A DNA stretch of 64,000 bases from Maritimibacter sp. (GCA_002701395.1 NZVC01000008.1:1-64000), one strand, 5' to 3'. Positions 33,934-43,172 are shown, counted from the first letter of the stretch. Numbers and translations: made by a program. The notes: generated from the letters alone by a model not told the origin.

Positions 33934-35463
33934 TCAGATCAGGGTGCCAATCCAGACGCCGAGCGCCACCAGAACACCTCCGAAACCGGCGTAAAGCAAA
34001 GCCTGCCAGCGGGTCGGGCGGGTCGGGCGATGCGGATCTGTCTTTCTGTCGGACAGGGCGGCCTCGACCATCTCTGGCAGGCGCGGCCCGACGCGCGACA
34101 GGACGCCAAGCGTCTTGGACAGGTCGTTCAGAACCGCGCGGGGGCCGACGTTCTGCTTGATGTAATCCTCGACCACCGGCTGCGCCACGCGCCAGATGTT
34201 CATGTGCGGATCAAGCGACCGCGCGACGCCCTCGACCACGACCATCGTCCGCTGCAGCAGGATCAGTTCGGTCCGCGTTTCCATGCCGAACCGCTCGGTC
34301 ACTTCGAACAGGTGGTTCAGAAGCCGTCCCATCGACATGCGCGACGCGTCTAGGTCGAAGATGGGTTCCCCCACGGACCGCAGCGCGCGGGCGAAGGCGT
34401 CGACATCCTGGTCGGCGGGCACGTAGCCCGCTTCGAAATGCACCTCGGCGACCCGCCGGTAATCCTTGCGGATGAACCCGAACAGAATCTCGGCGTAGAC
34501 CCGGCGGGTGTACTCGTCGATCGAGCCCATGATCCCGAAATCGAGCGCGATGAGATCGCCGTTCGGCGCGACCTTCAGGTTGCCCTGATGCATGTCGCCG
34601 TGAAAATAGCCGTCCCGCAGTGCGTGGCGCAGGAACAGTTGCAGCACCCGTTCGGCCAGCGCGCGGCGGTCGTGCCCGGCGGCGTCGATCGCGTCCAGAT
34701 CGTTTAGCGCGATGCCCTCGGCCCACCCCAGCGCCATCGCGCGGCGGCCAGACAGGAACCATTCCACCTGCGGCACGCGGAAGCCTTCGTCGCCGGCGGT
34801 GTTGGCGGCGTATTCGGCCGCGGCAGAGGTTTCCATGCGCAGGTCAAGCTCGCCCAGAACGACGCCTTCGAAATGCTCGATCACGTCGCGCGGGCGCAGC
34901 CGACGCGACGCCGGCGACAGAAGCTCGATCATGTCGGCGGCGAAATAGAAGGCGTCGACATCCTTGCGGAACGCGCGTTCGATCCCGGGCCGCAGCACCT
35001 TCACCGCGACTTCGCGCCCGTCATCGGCCAGCCGGGCGCGGTGCACCTGTGCGATCGATGCAGCGGCGACAGGCTGGGAAAACTCGGAAAAGATCTCTTC
35101 GATGGGATGCTGAAGCTCTGCCTCGATCGTCCTTTTGGCGATGGCCACGGGAAAGGGCGGCAGCTTGTCCTGCAGCACCTGCAGCTGTTTGGCGAGATCG
35201 GCGCCGACCACGTCGGGCCGGGTCGACAGGATCTGACCGAACTTGATGTAGGCGGGACCCAGCGCGGTCAGCGCGCGGGTGACCGGCGGCATGGCGGGAT
35301 CGCCGCTGTAGCCAAGCCACTTGAACGGCCAGCCAAGGATACGCGCCGCGGCCCGCAGCATGGGCGGCGCATCCATCGCGTCCAGGACCACGCCCATCGC
35401 GCCGGTGCGTTCCATCGTTGCGCCGGTCCGGATCAGCCGCCAAATGTTGTGAGGTCCGCGCAA
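33934..35463 (-). CDS. ubiB: UbiB family kinase-like protein, ubiquinone biosynthesis
   Basis: Atypical kinase/ATPase needed for aerobic ubiquinone synthesis at the inner membrane. The 509-aa product shows KFGQILSTRPDVVGADLAKQ (KxGQ motif), AVKVLRPG, HGDMHQGNL and the DFG-like ALDFGIMG. One or two C-terminal membrane helices lie at about 485-507. The family-typical N-terminus MRGPHN requires a TTG start at 35463, three bases after the ubiE stop; the two are clearly co-transcribed. Confidence 0.93.
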   Translation of the reverse strand: MRGPHNIWRLIRTGATMERTGAMGVVLDAMDAPPMLRAAARILGWPFKWLGYSGDPAMPPVTRALTALGPAYIKFGQILSTRPDVVGADLAKQLQVLQDKLPPFPVAIAKRTIEAELQHPIEEIFSEFSQPVAAASIAQVHRARLADDGREVAVKVLRPGIERAFRKDVDAFYFAADMIELLSPASRRLRPRDVIEHFEGVVLGELDLRMETSAAAEYAANTAGDEGFRVPQVEWFLSGRRAMALGWAEGIALNDLDAIDAAGHDRRALAERVLQLFLRHALRDGYFHGDMHQGNLKVAPNGDLIALDFGIMGSIDEYTRRVYAEILFGFIRKDYRRVAEVHFEAGYVPADQDVDAFARALRSVGEPIFDLDASRMSMGRLLNHLFEVTERFGMETRTELILLQRTMVVVEGVARSLDPHMNIWRVAQPVVEDYIKQNVGPRAVLNDLSKTLGVLSRVGPRLPEMVEAALSDRKTDPHRPTRPTRWQALLYAGFGGVLVALGVWIGTLI

Positions 35464-35466
35464 GGC

Positions 35467-36210
35467 TTAGATCTTCCAGCCGGAATGCAGCGCGGCGACG
35501 CCCATCGTCAGGTTGCGATACTTAACCTGACCGAAACCCGCATCGCGGATCATGGCGGCAAAGGTTTCCTGGTCGGGGAACTTGCGGATCGATTCGACAA
35601 GATACTGATAACTGTCGCGATCGTTCGCGATGATCTGGCCCATGTGCGGGATCACGTTGAACGAATACAGGTCGTACAGTTTCTGCATGCCCGGGTTGGG
35701 AAGCTGCGAGAATTCCAGCACCATCAGCCGTCCGCCGGGCTTCAATACGCGATAGGCCTCGGCCAGCGCATCCTGCGGCCGGGTCACGTTCCGGATGCCG
35801 AAGCTGATCGTATAGACGTCGAAGCTGTTCGACTCGAACGGCAGCGCCATCGCGTCACCGACGACCCAGTCCAGACGGTCGGCCATCTTCTCGGCTTCGG
35901 CGCGGGTGCGACCGGCGGTCAGCATCCCCTCGGTCAGGTCGCAGACCACGGCGCTTGCCCCGGGGGCGCGCCCAAGGAACCGGAACGCGATGTCGCCGGT
36001 GCCGCCCGCCACGTCCAGCAGGCGCTGGCCGTCGCGCGGCGCAAGCCAGTCCATCATCGCGTCTTTCCACGCGCGGTGGATGCCGACCGACATGACGTCG
36101 TTCATCACGTCGTACTTCGACGCGACCGACGTGAACACGCCGTGCACACGCCCGGCCTTTTCCTCTTCGGGAATGGTCTGGTTGCCGAAATGCGTCGTCT
36201 TTTCCGTCAT
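35467..36210 (-). CDS. ubiE: Ubiquinone/menaquinone C-methyltransferase UbiE
   Basis: SAM-dependent methyltransferase of quinone biosynthesis. The 247-aa product has [19 protein letters not shown] near the start, the SAM-binding motif [16 protein letters not shown] at about 66-81, and [20 protein letters not shown] and [16 protein letters not shown], all typical of UbiE. It is first in a two-gene operon with ubiB. Confidence 0.96.
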   Translation of the reverse strand: MTEKTTHFGNQTIPEEEKAGRVHGVFTSVASKYDVMNDVMSVGIHRAWKDAMMDWLAPRDGQRLLDVAGGTGDIAFRFLGRAPGASAVVCDLTEGMLTAGRTRAEAEKMADRLDWVVGDAMALPFESNSFDVYTISFGIRNVTRPQDALAEAYRVLKPGGRLMVLEFSQLPNPGMQKLYDLYSFNVIPHMGQIIANDRDSYQYLVESIRKFPDQETFAAMIRDAGFGQVKYRNLTMGVAALHSGWKI

Positions 36211-36297
36211 CTCATCCGCTCGGTTTGCCCTGTCACGTTCCGATATAGCCCATCGCGGCGGGACACAAATGCCGATGAGGTCGCAGGTGGGTTCGGA

Positions 36298-36948
36298 TCA
36301 GACGGGAACGAAGGTTTCGGTCTTGGGGTCGTAGCAAAGCAACTCGCCATTCGCGATGTCGTTCCAGACGCCGTGCAGCGACAGCTTTTCGGACTCGACG
36401 GCCTCGACCACGAAGGGGAAGGTCATCAGGTTCTCAAGGCTGGTCAGGATCGCCTGCTGTTCCAATGCACGCAGCCGTTCGGTGCGGTCATCGATATCCT
36501 TCACCTTCTCGTAACCCGGGCGCAGGATGTCCATCCAGCGGCCGACGAAGGAGGATTCCTTTTCCAGTTCCGGCGCCTCGCCCGAGCACATGTCGTGACA
36601 GCCTTGGACGCCACCACAGCTGGAATGGCCCATGATCACGATGTTCGCGACCTTCAGCGCGGTCACCGCGTATTCCAGCGCCGCGGACGTGCCGTGCTGC
36701 TGGCCGTCGGGTTTGTGCGGCGGCACGAGGTTGGCGATGTTTCGGTGAATGAAGAATTCGCCCTGATCCGCTTCGAAGATCGCAGTGACGTGGACGCGGC
36801 TGTCGCAGCACGAGATGATCATCGCGCGCGGCCGCTGACCTTCCTCTGCAAGGCGGCGGTACCACGCCTTGTTCTCGGAATATGTCGTGGCCTTCCACCC
36901 TTGATAGCGGGTGGCCAGATAGGCTGGCAGGGGCTTTGCCTCTTTCAT
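36298..36948 (-). CDS. Beta-class carbonic anhydrase
   Basis: Interconverts CO2 and bicarbonate. The 216-aa product has both beta-class zinc motifs: CCDSRVH (Cys and the Asp-Arg dyad) at about 46-52 and HSSCGG (His and Cys) at about 106-111. It starts at an ATG and stands alone between the ubiE-ubiB operon and a plus-strand gene of unknown function. Confidence 0.95.
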   Translation of the reverse strand: MKEAKPLPAYLATRYQGWKATTYSENKAWYRRLAEEGQRPRAMIISCCDSRVHVTAIFEADQGEFFIHRNIANLVPPHKPDGQQHGTSAALEYAVTALKVANIVIMGHSSCGGVQGCHDMCSGEAPELEKESSFVGRWMDILRPGYEKVKDIDDRTERLRALEQQAILTSLENLMTFPFVVEAVESEKLSLHGVWNDIANGELLCYDPKTETFVPV

Positions 36949-37096
36949 CGCATTCTCCGCAACTGGCGTTCAGTGTCGTCCTAGGCTGCATTTTCACGAA
37001 ATTCGAGCGGGAATTCAAAACCGGATCAACGAAATCTTGAGTCGCATGATGCAGAAAGCCGGTGGGTGAGCGGGCATTCCACCGGGGTAGAAGGCG

Positions 37097-37474
37097 ATGC
37101 GGGTATGCAAACTGCGACCGGCCGAGGTCGTGGGGCTGGAATTCGAGAGGCTTGAACGGTTCTGGCGCAGGCTTGGGCCAGAGCATGGAGAGATCGCGCT
37201 GGGCATCGCGATGGAGGATCTTGCCCTGCTGCTGCAAGAGGCCCGTGTGGCGTGGGAGATGGGTGATCGGCGCGCGTTGCGGATGCGCGCACTGGCGTTG
37301 CAGGGCACGGCGGATCGGCTTGGCATGCCGCAGGTCCGGACCGTCGCGGGCGACGTGATCGCGCTGTGCTCTGCCGGGGACGAGGCCACGCTTGCCGCGA
37401 TCGTCGAGCGGCTTCAGCGGCTTGGCGAAGGCTCGCTGTGCGCGGTCTGGGATGCGCAGGTGCCGGTGGTCTGA
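37097..37474 (+). CDS. Hypothetical protein, 125 aa
   Basis: I do not recognise a family. The protein is mainly helical, Arg/Leu/Ala-rich, with no signal peptide or membrane helix. Notable stretches are EFERLERFWRRLGPEHGEIA and LALLLQEARVAWEMGDRRAL, followed by one ending VAGDVIALCSAGDEATLAAI. Codon use matches its neighbours. It stands alone, 68 bp before the aminopeptidase gene, so co-transcription is possible. Confidence 0.7.
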   Translation: MRVCKLRPAEVVGLEFERLERFWRRLGPEHGEIALGIAMEDLALLLQEARVAWEMGDRRALRMRALALQGTADRLGMPQVRTVAGDVIALCSAGDEATLAAIVERLQRLGEGSLCAVWDAQVPVV

Positions 37475-37541
37475 AGGGGGCTTGTCGCCACAGGCGGAAC
37501 GGCTAGGGTCTGGGCGATCCATGAAATGAAGGTCCGCCCCT

Positions 37542-38927
37542 ATGTCTCTCCGCTTCGCTTCCGACAGCCCCGACGCCATCCCCCTGCACGTCGTCCCCAA
37601 GGACGAGGTCGAGGGTTGGACCGCGGCTCAGCCCGAACGGGTGCGCCAGTGGGCGCAAGCGAATGGCTTCGACGGGGCGCTGGGCAAAGTTCTGGTGATC
37701 CCGGCAGAGGATGGCGGAATCGACGCCGCTGCGGTGGGCTTCGGAACGGCGGCTGACCGCGCGCGGGGCCGGTTCGCCCTGGCGCGGGCGCAGGCGGTTT
37801 TGCCGGACGCCACCTATCGTCTGGTGACCGAACTGGAACCGGGCCACCGGGACGAAAACGCGCTGGGCTGGCTGCTGTCGCGCTATCGCTTCGGCCGCTA
37901 TCGGGCGACCGCCCCGGAAGGCGCGGCGCTGGTTGCGCCTGACGGCGTCGACGCGGATCGGCTAGGGGCCATCGCCGGGGGCGAGGCCCTGACGCGCGAC
38001 CTGATCAACACGCCCGCCGCCGACATGGGCCCCGATGCGCTGGAAGAAGCGGCGCGCGACCTTGCGTCGGACATCGGCGCGGAAATTCAGGTGACCACGG
38101 GCGGCGCGCTGCTGGACGACAATTTCCCGATGATCCACGCGGTCGGCCGTGCCGCCACCTCTGCGCCGCGTCTGATCGACATGCGCTGGGGGACCGAGGG
38201 GCCGACGGTCACGCTGGTGGGCAAGGGCGTCTGTTTCGACACCGGCGGGTTGAACATCAAGCCCGGTGCGTCGATGGGGCTGATGAAAAAGGACATGGGC
38301 GGCGCGGCGACGGTGCTGGGTCTGGCCAGCATGATCGCCACTCTGAATCTGCCGGTGCAGTTGCGGGTGCTGGTCCCGGCGGTCGAGAACAACATCGCCG
38401 GCAACGCGTTCCGCCCGCAGGACATCCTGACCTCGCGCAAGGGTCTGACGGTCGAGATCAACAACACCGACGCCGAAGGCCGGCTGGTGCTGGCCGATGC
38501 GCTGGCTCTGGCGGACGAGACGCCGTCGGATCTGCTGATCTCGATGGCGACCCTGACCGGCGCGGCGCGTGTGGCGGTCGGCCCCGACATCGCGCCGTTC
38601 TACGCCACGGACCCCGCGCTGGCCGCGGCGATCCGGGCGGCGGGCAACGCCATCGCGGACCCGGTGTGGGAGATGCCGTATCACCAGCCTTACGAAGAGA
38701 TGATCGAGCCGGGCATCGCCGATCTGGACAACGCGCCGAAGGGCGGCTTTGCCGGGTCGATCACCGCCGCGCTGTTCCTGCGCCGGTTCGTCACTGAAAC
38801 ACCGCGATACGCGCATTTCGACATCTACGGCTGGCAGCCGTCGCCTGCCCCCGCGCGGCCGAAGGGCGGCGTCGGACAGGGTGCGCGCGCGATCCTTCAG
38901 GCGCTGCCCGGGGTGCTGGGTCTGTGA
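37542..38927 (+). CDS. Leucyl aminopeptidase family protein (M17)
   Basis: Dinuclear-metal aminopeptidase of the cytosol. The 461-aa product has GKGVCFDTGGLNIKPG (metal-binding Asp and catalytic Lys region), MGLMKKDMGGAATVLG, and the M17 signature NTDAEGRLVLADAL at about 307-320. The N-terminal domain is shorter and divergent compared with PepA, placing it in the second M17 subgroup common in alphaproteobacteria. Its stop overlaps the GTG start of the NlpC/P60 gene. Confidence 0.93.
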   Translation: MSLRFASDSPDAIPLHVVPKDEVEGWTAAQPERVRQWAQANGFDGALGKVLVIPAEDGGIDAAAVGFGTAADRARGRFALARAQAVLPDATYRLVTELEPGHRDENALGWLLSRYRFGRYRATAPEGAALVAPDGVDADRLGAIAGGEALTRDLINTPAADMGPDALEEAARDLASDIGAEIQVTTGGALLDDNFPMIHAVGRAATSAPRLIDMRWGTEGPTVTLVGKGVCFDTGGLNIKPGASMGLMKKDMGGAATVLGLASMIATLNLPVQLRVLVPAVENNIAGNAFRPQDILTSRKGLTVEINNTDAEGRLVLADALALADETPSDLLISMATLTGAARVAVGPDIAPFYATDPALAAAIRAAGNAIADPVWEMPYHQPYEEMIEPGIADLDNAPKGGFAGSITAALFLRRFVTETPRYAHFDIYGWQPSPAPARPKGGVGQGARAILQALPGVLGL

Positions 38928-39754
38928 CCGACCGCCGCCTGCTTGCGTCCAACGGCCGCGTCGCTGCGGCGCATCTGCAAGGGCAAGTCGAGGCCGACGC
39001 TTTCGTCGAGGGCACACCCGCGCGCATCGCGGTGGCCACGTCCGACCTGTGGCGCAGCCCCGGCGGGCGGCGCGACCGACAGCTTCTGTTGGGCGACGCG
39101 GTGACGGTCTACGAGCGGTATCAGGGCTTCGCCTTCGTGCAGGCGGGCAAGGATGGCTATGTCGGCTATGTCGCCGAGGGCGACCTTGGACCGGCAGGCG
39201 CGGCGCCGACGCACTGGGTCGCGGTGCCCGGTTCGCAGGCCTACCCCGAGCCGGACATGAAGGTGCCGCAGGTGATGGACCTGCCGTTCGGGGCGCAGGT
39301 CTGCGTCGTCACCCACCAGCCGAAGTTCTTCGAGACGGCAGACGGTCACTATATCCCCAAGCCGCATCTCTGGCCGATCGACAAACGCTTTGCCGACCCG
39401 GTGACAGCGGCGCAGCTGATGTTCGGCGCGCCCTACCTGTGGGGCGGCAACACGGCGCGCGGGATCGACTGTTCGGGCCTTGTGCAGGGGGCGTTGCTGG
39501 CCGCGGGGATCGCCGCGCCCGCCGACAGCGACCAGCAGGAAGCCCTTGGCAATGAGATCCCGGAAGGCGCGCCGCTGCAACGGGGCGATCTGCTGTTCTG
39601 GAAAGGGCACGTCGCGATCATGGTCGACGCGGATGTCATGCTGCACGCGAACGCGCATCACATGGCCGTGGCCTATGAACCGCTGGACAAGGCAATCCGC
39701 CGGATCGAGGCGCAGGGCGACGGGCCGGTGACCCATCGCAGGCGTCTGGGATAG
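38924..39754 (+). CDS. NlpC/P60 family peptidase
   Basis: Probable cell-wall or gamma-D-glutamyl peptidase. The 276-aa product carries an SH3b-like N-terminal part (about 30-135) and an NlpC/P60 domain (about 155-270). The catalytic Cys is in GIDCSGLVQ; a His is in WKGHVAIMVDADVMLHANAH. No clear signal peptide is seen, so the site of action is unclear. Start is a GTG overlapping the aminopeptidase stop, implying one operon and perhaps peptide recycling. Confidence 0.9.
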   Translation: MTDRRLLASNGRVAAAHLQGQVEADAFVEGTPARIAVATSDLWRSPGGRRDRQLLLGDAVTVYERYQGFAFVQAGKDGYVGYVAEGDLGPAGAAPTHWVAVPGSQAYPEPDMKVPQVMDLPFGAQVCVVTHQPKFFETADGHYIPKPHLWPIDKRFADPVTAAQLMFGAPYLWGGNTARGIDCSGLVQGALLAAGIAAPADSDQQEALGNEIPEGAPLQRGDLLFWKGHVAIMVDADVMLHANAHHMAVAYEPLDKAIRRIEAQGDGPVTHRRRLG

Positions 39755-40111
39755 CGCGCAAACGCCCGCGGGCGGCTTTGCACGGAACTTGATCTTCTGA
39801 ACGCCGCCGACCGGACGCGACGCATCCGGGGCGGGATGCGTCTGATAGCCAAACTTTTTTGGGGGGTCGAAGCGAGCGGGACGTTCCCGGAGCCGGTGGT
39901 GTGGGGGCTATGAACCTGCCCCGCGATCGTTCCCGCTCGCGACAACTTTGTTATCGCGTGGCATGTCGGCAGCGGAATGGTGCGAGGGTGCCCGTCGCGG
40001 GGTCTTTTTGCGGCGGGAAGTGGGCGCCCGTACCCGCAGGTTGTAAACGGACTTCGGGGAAGGGCATCGAAACGCTTGATTTAAGCGGGCCGTGCCCTCA
40101 ATCTGTTCTGT
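39755..40111 (+). other. 357-bp non-coding gap with several stable stem-loops; possible RNA gene or leader
   Basis: No gene was found. Paired elements on the plus strand are: a 9-bp hairpin at 39819-39842 (GACGCATCC/GGATGCGTC); a T6 run at 39855-39860; a 10-bp stem 39872-39881 with 39931-39940 enclosing an inner GTGGGG/CCCCGC stem; CGCGA-AAC/GTT-TCGCG at 39938-39958; GGGTGCCC/GGGCGCCC at 39986-40029 with an inner stem and GGGAAGT bulge; and GGGCA..CGCTT/AAGCG..TGCCC at 40061-40098, just before DUF2794. The density is high for an ordinary gap. It could be a small RNA or a structured leader; I cannot assign a family. Confidence 0.35.
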
Positions 40112-40459
40112 ATGACGATCCAGACGCCGACCCCGTTTCCCGCGTCACGCCGGATTCCGGAACAGGTTTCGTTCGACCGCAAAGAGCTTGGCATGATCCT
40201 CGGGCTGTATGGCCGGATGGTCGCCGCCGGTGAATGGCGGGACTACGGGATCTCCGCCCTTCGTGACTGTGCCGTGTTCTCGGTTTTCCGACGCACAGCG
40301 GAACGCCCCATGTACCGTATCGAAAAACATCCGCGCCTGCGCCTGAAACAGGGGCAGTATTCGGTGATCGGGATGGACGGGCAGATTCTCAAGCGCGGGC
40401 ATGACCTGAAGACGGTCCTGCGCGTGCTAGAGCGCAAGCTGATCCGCGTGGTGGAATGA
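40112..40459 (+). CDS. DUF2794 domain protein
   Basis: Function unknown. The 115-aa product matches the DUF2794 pattern: VSFDRKELGMILGLYGRMVA, EWRDYGISALRDCAVFSVFR and RTAERPMYRIEKHPRLRLKQ. The family is widespread in alphaproteobacteria and small, with no membrane segment. The structured gap lies upstream, and imuB is convergent 12 bp downstream. Confidence 0.85.
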   Translation: MTIQTPTPFPASRRIPEQVSFDRKELGMILGLYGRMVAAGEWRDYGISALRDCAVFSVFRRTAERPMYRIEKHPRLRLKQGQYSVIGMDGQILKRGHDLKTVLRVLERKLIRVVE

Positions 40460-40471
40460 TCCGGCGGGCGG

Positions 40472-42127
40472 TCATGCGAACCGCCCCTGACAGAACCATC
40501 CCGCCGACAGCGCGCCGCCGTGGGCATAGTACATCCACAGCCGTTCCCCCGTGTCCGCCGTGACCTGCCAGTAATCGCGGACCCCGGTCCGCCATTCCGG
40601 TTCGTCCAGCCACCATTCCGGCGCGATCCGCTCTGGCCCTGAAACCGCGGTGGCCTGCAGACTGCGCCCGCGCCAGCGGAAGTCGGCAGGGGGGCGCGGC
40701 GTGTCCGGCGCGCTGACGGGCTCGGGCCGCCACATGACCAGCGGACGCGGCGTCGGCGGCAGTGGCCAGTTCTTCGCCGGTTCGGACCACGCGGCGGCAA
40801 CCCGATGCGAGGTCTTTTCCGGAATATGGCTGTCGGCGGGGTGCGCGCGGCTGATCCGCTCCAATCCGATCCGCGCGCCAAGCCGCCCGATCAGATCGTC
40901 CAGCCGCATGTCAGAGTTCAGCCGCGCCATCGCCTCGGCCGCCGCGTCCATGTGGCCGCGGTGCTGGCGGGCGTGGACGGGTTCGGTCACATGCGCCTCG
41001 ATCCGGATGCAGTCGATGCCGTAGCCCGCGTCGATCTCGTCCAGCTTCAGGATCAGCAGCGGGCGGATGCGGTCGGGGCTGGCCGAGGGCCGCGCCATGC
41101 CGATCTCGATGGTCTGCATCGTGTTGTCGGCGCGAAACAGCTGCAGCCGCAGCCGCCGAGCGCCGCGTCCCTTCTCGACCAGCCGTTTTTCCAGCTCTGG
41201 CAGCAGGCGGTCGATCGCGGCCATCACGTCCTCGTCCAGCCCGATCGGGTCGGGCAGGGTCAGCCGGACGGCAAAGCTGAACATGGGGCGGGCGGGGGAC
41301 ACGGATTCGGGGGTGTGCCCCATCGCCTGATCCAGCCGCAGCACCAGCGGTTGCCCGAACCGCCGCGCCAGCGAGGCGCGAGGCACGCCGATCAGGTCGC
41401 CGATGGTGCGCAGGCCCAGCTTCGACAGGCTTGCTGCGGTGTCCGGGTCGACCCGCAGCGCGGCAACCGGAAGCGTTGCCAGCGCGGTGCGGGTCTGGCC
41501 CTCTGCCGCGATGCGGCCGCCCCGCGCCTCGACCCCGTGGCGGGGCGGAGGCGGGCCGCCGCGTTCCCAGTTGCGCCGCTTGGCCGCGCGGGCGCGGGTG
41601 GCCGGGGCCTCTTGGTCGATGGCGTCGCCCGACCGGACCGCGCCCGGCGCCCGCCCGGCATAACGCGCCAGCGCCCAGGCCGCGCCCACCGTGTCGGCGA
41701 TACCGGACTGCACCGTCAGCCCAAGGTCGGAACAGTCCAGCTCTGCCTGACTGACCAGTTCGGCTTCGCCCCCGAACAGGTGGGCGCAGCCGGTCAGGTC
41801 GATGATCAGCCCCTCGGGCGGCTCTTCGGCCACCCACGGAGAGAACTTGCCAGCCCAGCGCCGCAACGCCGACAGGAAGGCGGCGTCGGCATGGGTGTTC
41901 GCCAGCCGGGTGATCAGGCCGGGGCACATCGCCTGCGCGTCGCGCAGCGGCTGACCCGCGCGCAGCCCCTCGGCCGAGGCGCGCGCCGACAGCGACACCA
42001 GCACCTGCGCGTTGTTGCGGTCGCCCACCACGGCGAAGGGCGCGTCAAGATAACTTGCCCCCGCGCGCAGAAAACGCTCGGCGGCAAGCCGGGGAAACCA
42101 CAGCGACAGGATACGGCGGATCGGCAT
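40472..42127 (-). CDS. imuB: ImuB, Y-family polymerase-like mutasome protein
   Basis: Non-catalytic Y-family protein that, with ImuA and DnaE2, carries out SOS mutagenesis. The 551-aa product starts MPIRRILSLWFPRLAAERFL, with VVGDRNNAQVLVSLSARASA and GLRAGQPLRDAQAMCPGL, as in ImuB. The acidic catalytic residues of active Y-family polymerases are not evident. The ATG at 42127 is chosen over an upstream extension that runs through the LexA box. No imuA or dnaE2 flanks it: cytochrome c' lies upstream and DUF2794 downstream. Confidence 0.92.
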   Translation of the reverse strand: MPIRRILSLWFPRLAAERFLRAGASYLDAPFAVVGDRNNAQVLVSLSARASAEGLRAGQPLRDAQAMCPGLITRLANTHADAAFLSALRRWAGKFSPWVAEEPPEGLIIDLTGCAHLFGGEAELVSQAELDCSDLGLTVQSGIADTVGAAWALARYAGRAPGAVRSGDAIDQEAPATRARAAKRRNWERGGPPPPRHGVEARGGRIAAEGQTRTALATLPVAALRVDPDTAASLSKLGLRTIGDLIGVPRASLARRFGQPLVLRLDQAMGHTPESVSPARPMFSFAVRLTLPDPIGLDEDVMAAIDRLLPELEKRLVEKGRGARRLRLQLFRADNTMQTIEIGMARPSASPDRIRPLLILKLDEIDAGYGIDCIRIEAHVTEPVHARQHRGHMDAAAEAMARLNSDMRLDDLIGRLGARIGLERISRAHPADSHIPEKTSHRVAAAWSEPAKNWPLPPTPRPLVMWRPEPVSAPDTPRPPADFRWRGRSLQATAVSGPERIAPEWWLDEPEWRTGVRDYWQVTADTGERLWMYYAHGGALSAGWFCQGRFA

Positions 42128-42143
42128 GGCGGGCAGCGCATAT

Positions 42144-42158
42144 GTTCTTGATATGTTC
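42144..42158 (-). promoter_or_regulatory. LexA box upstream of imuB
   Basis: GTTC at 42144-42147, 7 bases, GTTC at 42155-42158; this is an exact match to the alphaproteobacterial SOS box GTTC-N7-GTTC (GAAC-N7-GAAC on the other strand). It lies 17 bp before the imuB ATG, where repressor binding would block transcription. Confidence 0.85.
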
Positions 42159-42310
42159 TCACCATACGCCGAGTCGCCCCGCAGAGTCGAGCCGCCGCGA
42201 ACAGGCGGGGACCGCACGGCCGTTCACGGGTATTTTATGACAAGATTGATTGCAGCGTCACGAAAGCCCTTTAGGCTGCAGTGCAGCAAGCCATTGGAGA
42301 GCCAGTCATC

Positions 42311-42751
42311 ATGAAGACCTCAATTCGCATCGTCGGCGCCGCCGCCGTCCTTTCCGTGACCGCGGCAATTGCCCATTCCGCCGTCGAGAACGAGGCCGTC
42401 AAGGCGCGCATGGACTCGATGTCGACCATCGGCATGAGCCTGAAGACGCTGGGCGACATGGCAAAAGGCACGACCGACTTCGATGCCGCTGCCGCCAACG
42501 CCGCCATCGATGCGGTTGCCGCAGAGGCCGCGACGATCCCCACCCTGTTCGAACCGCAGGAAACCGACCCGGAGTCCGAAGCCCTTCCGGCGATCTGGGA
42601 AAACTGGGACGACTTCACCGCCAAGGCCGGTGATCTGGAAACCGCGGCGACAAATGCCTCTGGCTCGATCGCCTCGGTCGAAGACATCGGCGCCGCCATG
42701 CAGGCGATCGGCCCGACCTGCATGGCGTGCCACCGCGAATACCGCGAGTAA
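42311..42751 (+). CDS. Cytochrome c'
   Basis: Periplasmic high-spin c-type cytochrome. The 146-aa product has a signal peptide (about 1-23) and a four-helix-bundle sequence. The C-terminal haem motif is CMACH in GPTCMACHREYRE, the usual position for this family. In other bacteria cytochrome c' binds NO. The ATG at 42311 is used; a further 10 upstream codons are open but do not begin with a signal-like sequence. Confidence 0.93.
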   Translation: MKTSIRIVGAAAVLSVTAAIAHSAVENEAVKARMDSMSTIGMSLKTLGDMAKGTTDFDAAAANAAIDAVAAEAATIPTLFEPQETDPESEALPAIWENWDDFTAKAGDLETAATNASGSIASVEDIGAAMQAIGPTCMACHREYRE

Positions 42752-42760
42752 TCTCGCGTC

Positions 42761-42788
42761 CCGGCGGCGGGCACATGCCTGCCGCCGG
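42761..42788. terminator. Bidirectional terminator hairpin
   Basis: A near-perfect 13-bp inverted repeat (CCGGCGGCGGGCA / TGCCTGCCGCCGG, one wobble) lies between the convergent cytochrome c' and I78 genes. There is no long T-run on either side, but position and stability suggest a shared terminator. Confidence 0.65.
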
Positions 42789-42800
42789 TGATCCCTGCGC

Positions 42801-43091
42801 TTAGCCGCAGGTGACCGTCAGGATCCGTCCCTCGGGGTCGAGGTTGAAGTTGATCCGTGCCGGGTTGTGATCCATCGTCACCATGCCGTTGTACGGCACC
42901 ACCCGCATCGGCGTGACGAACACGATGTCCTGCAACACCGAGGCCGGTTCGCCGATATACGACCGATACTGCCCGGTTCCGCAGGCATCGGGTTCCACTG
43001 GTGCGGGCGGCCGGGGCGCCGGCGGTTCGAACACTCGGTCGCAGCCGGCGATGGCCGTGCAGCACGCGCAAATCATTACCAGTCTCATCAT
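42801..43091 (-). CDS. Peptidase inhibitor I78-family lipoprotein
   Basis: The 96-aa product has a short lipoprotein signal ([17 protein letters not shown], Cys likely lipidated) and the I78 inhibitor pattern [20 protein letters not shown], then [20 protein letters not shown] and [14 protein letters not shown]78 inhibitors block serine proteases in some fungi; in bacteria the role is unknown. Adjacent ATGs at 43091 and 43088 both follow GAGGTGA. A longer N-terminal extension is not signal-like. Confidence 0.85.
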   Translation of the reverse strand: MMRLVMICACCTAIAGCDRVFEPPAPRPPAPVEPDACGTGQYRSYIGEPASVLQDIVFVTPMRVVPYNGMVTMDHNPARINFNLDPEGRILTVTCG

Positions 43092-43172
43092 CTCGTCACC
43101 TCGCGGCAAAGGTTGCAAACCACGCGACATTCGCTAAGGGTTCCGGCCAACTTTAACTCTTGGAGACCGCCG

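Noticed and set aside
34873-36984. A 703-codon open frame on the plus strand
   Set aside because: It is antisense to ubiB, ubiE and the carbonic anhydrase, all well supported by motifs.
39980-40060. Resemblance of GGTGCC..GGGAAG..CCCGCAGGTTGTAAACGG to a cobalamin riboswitch core
   Set aside because: The other conserved blocks are missing, the order and spacing do not fit, and DUF2794 is not a cobalamin gene.
40805-42151. A 448-codon open frame on the plus strand
   Set aside because: It is antisense to imuB and lacks any recognisable domain.
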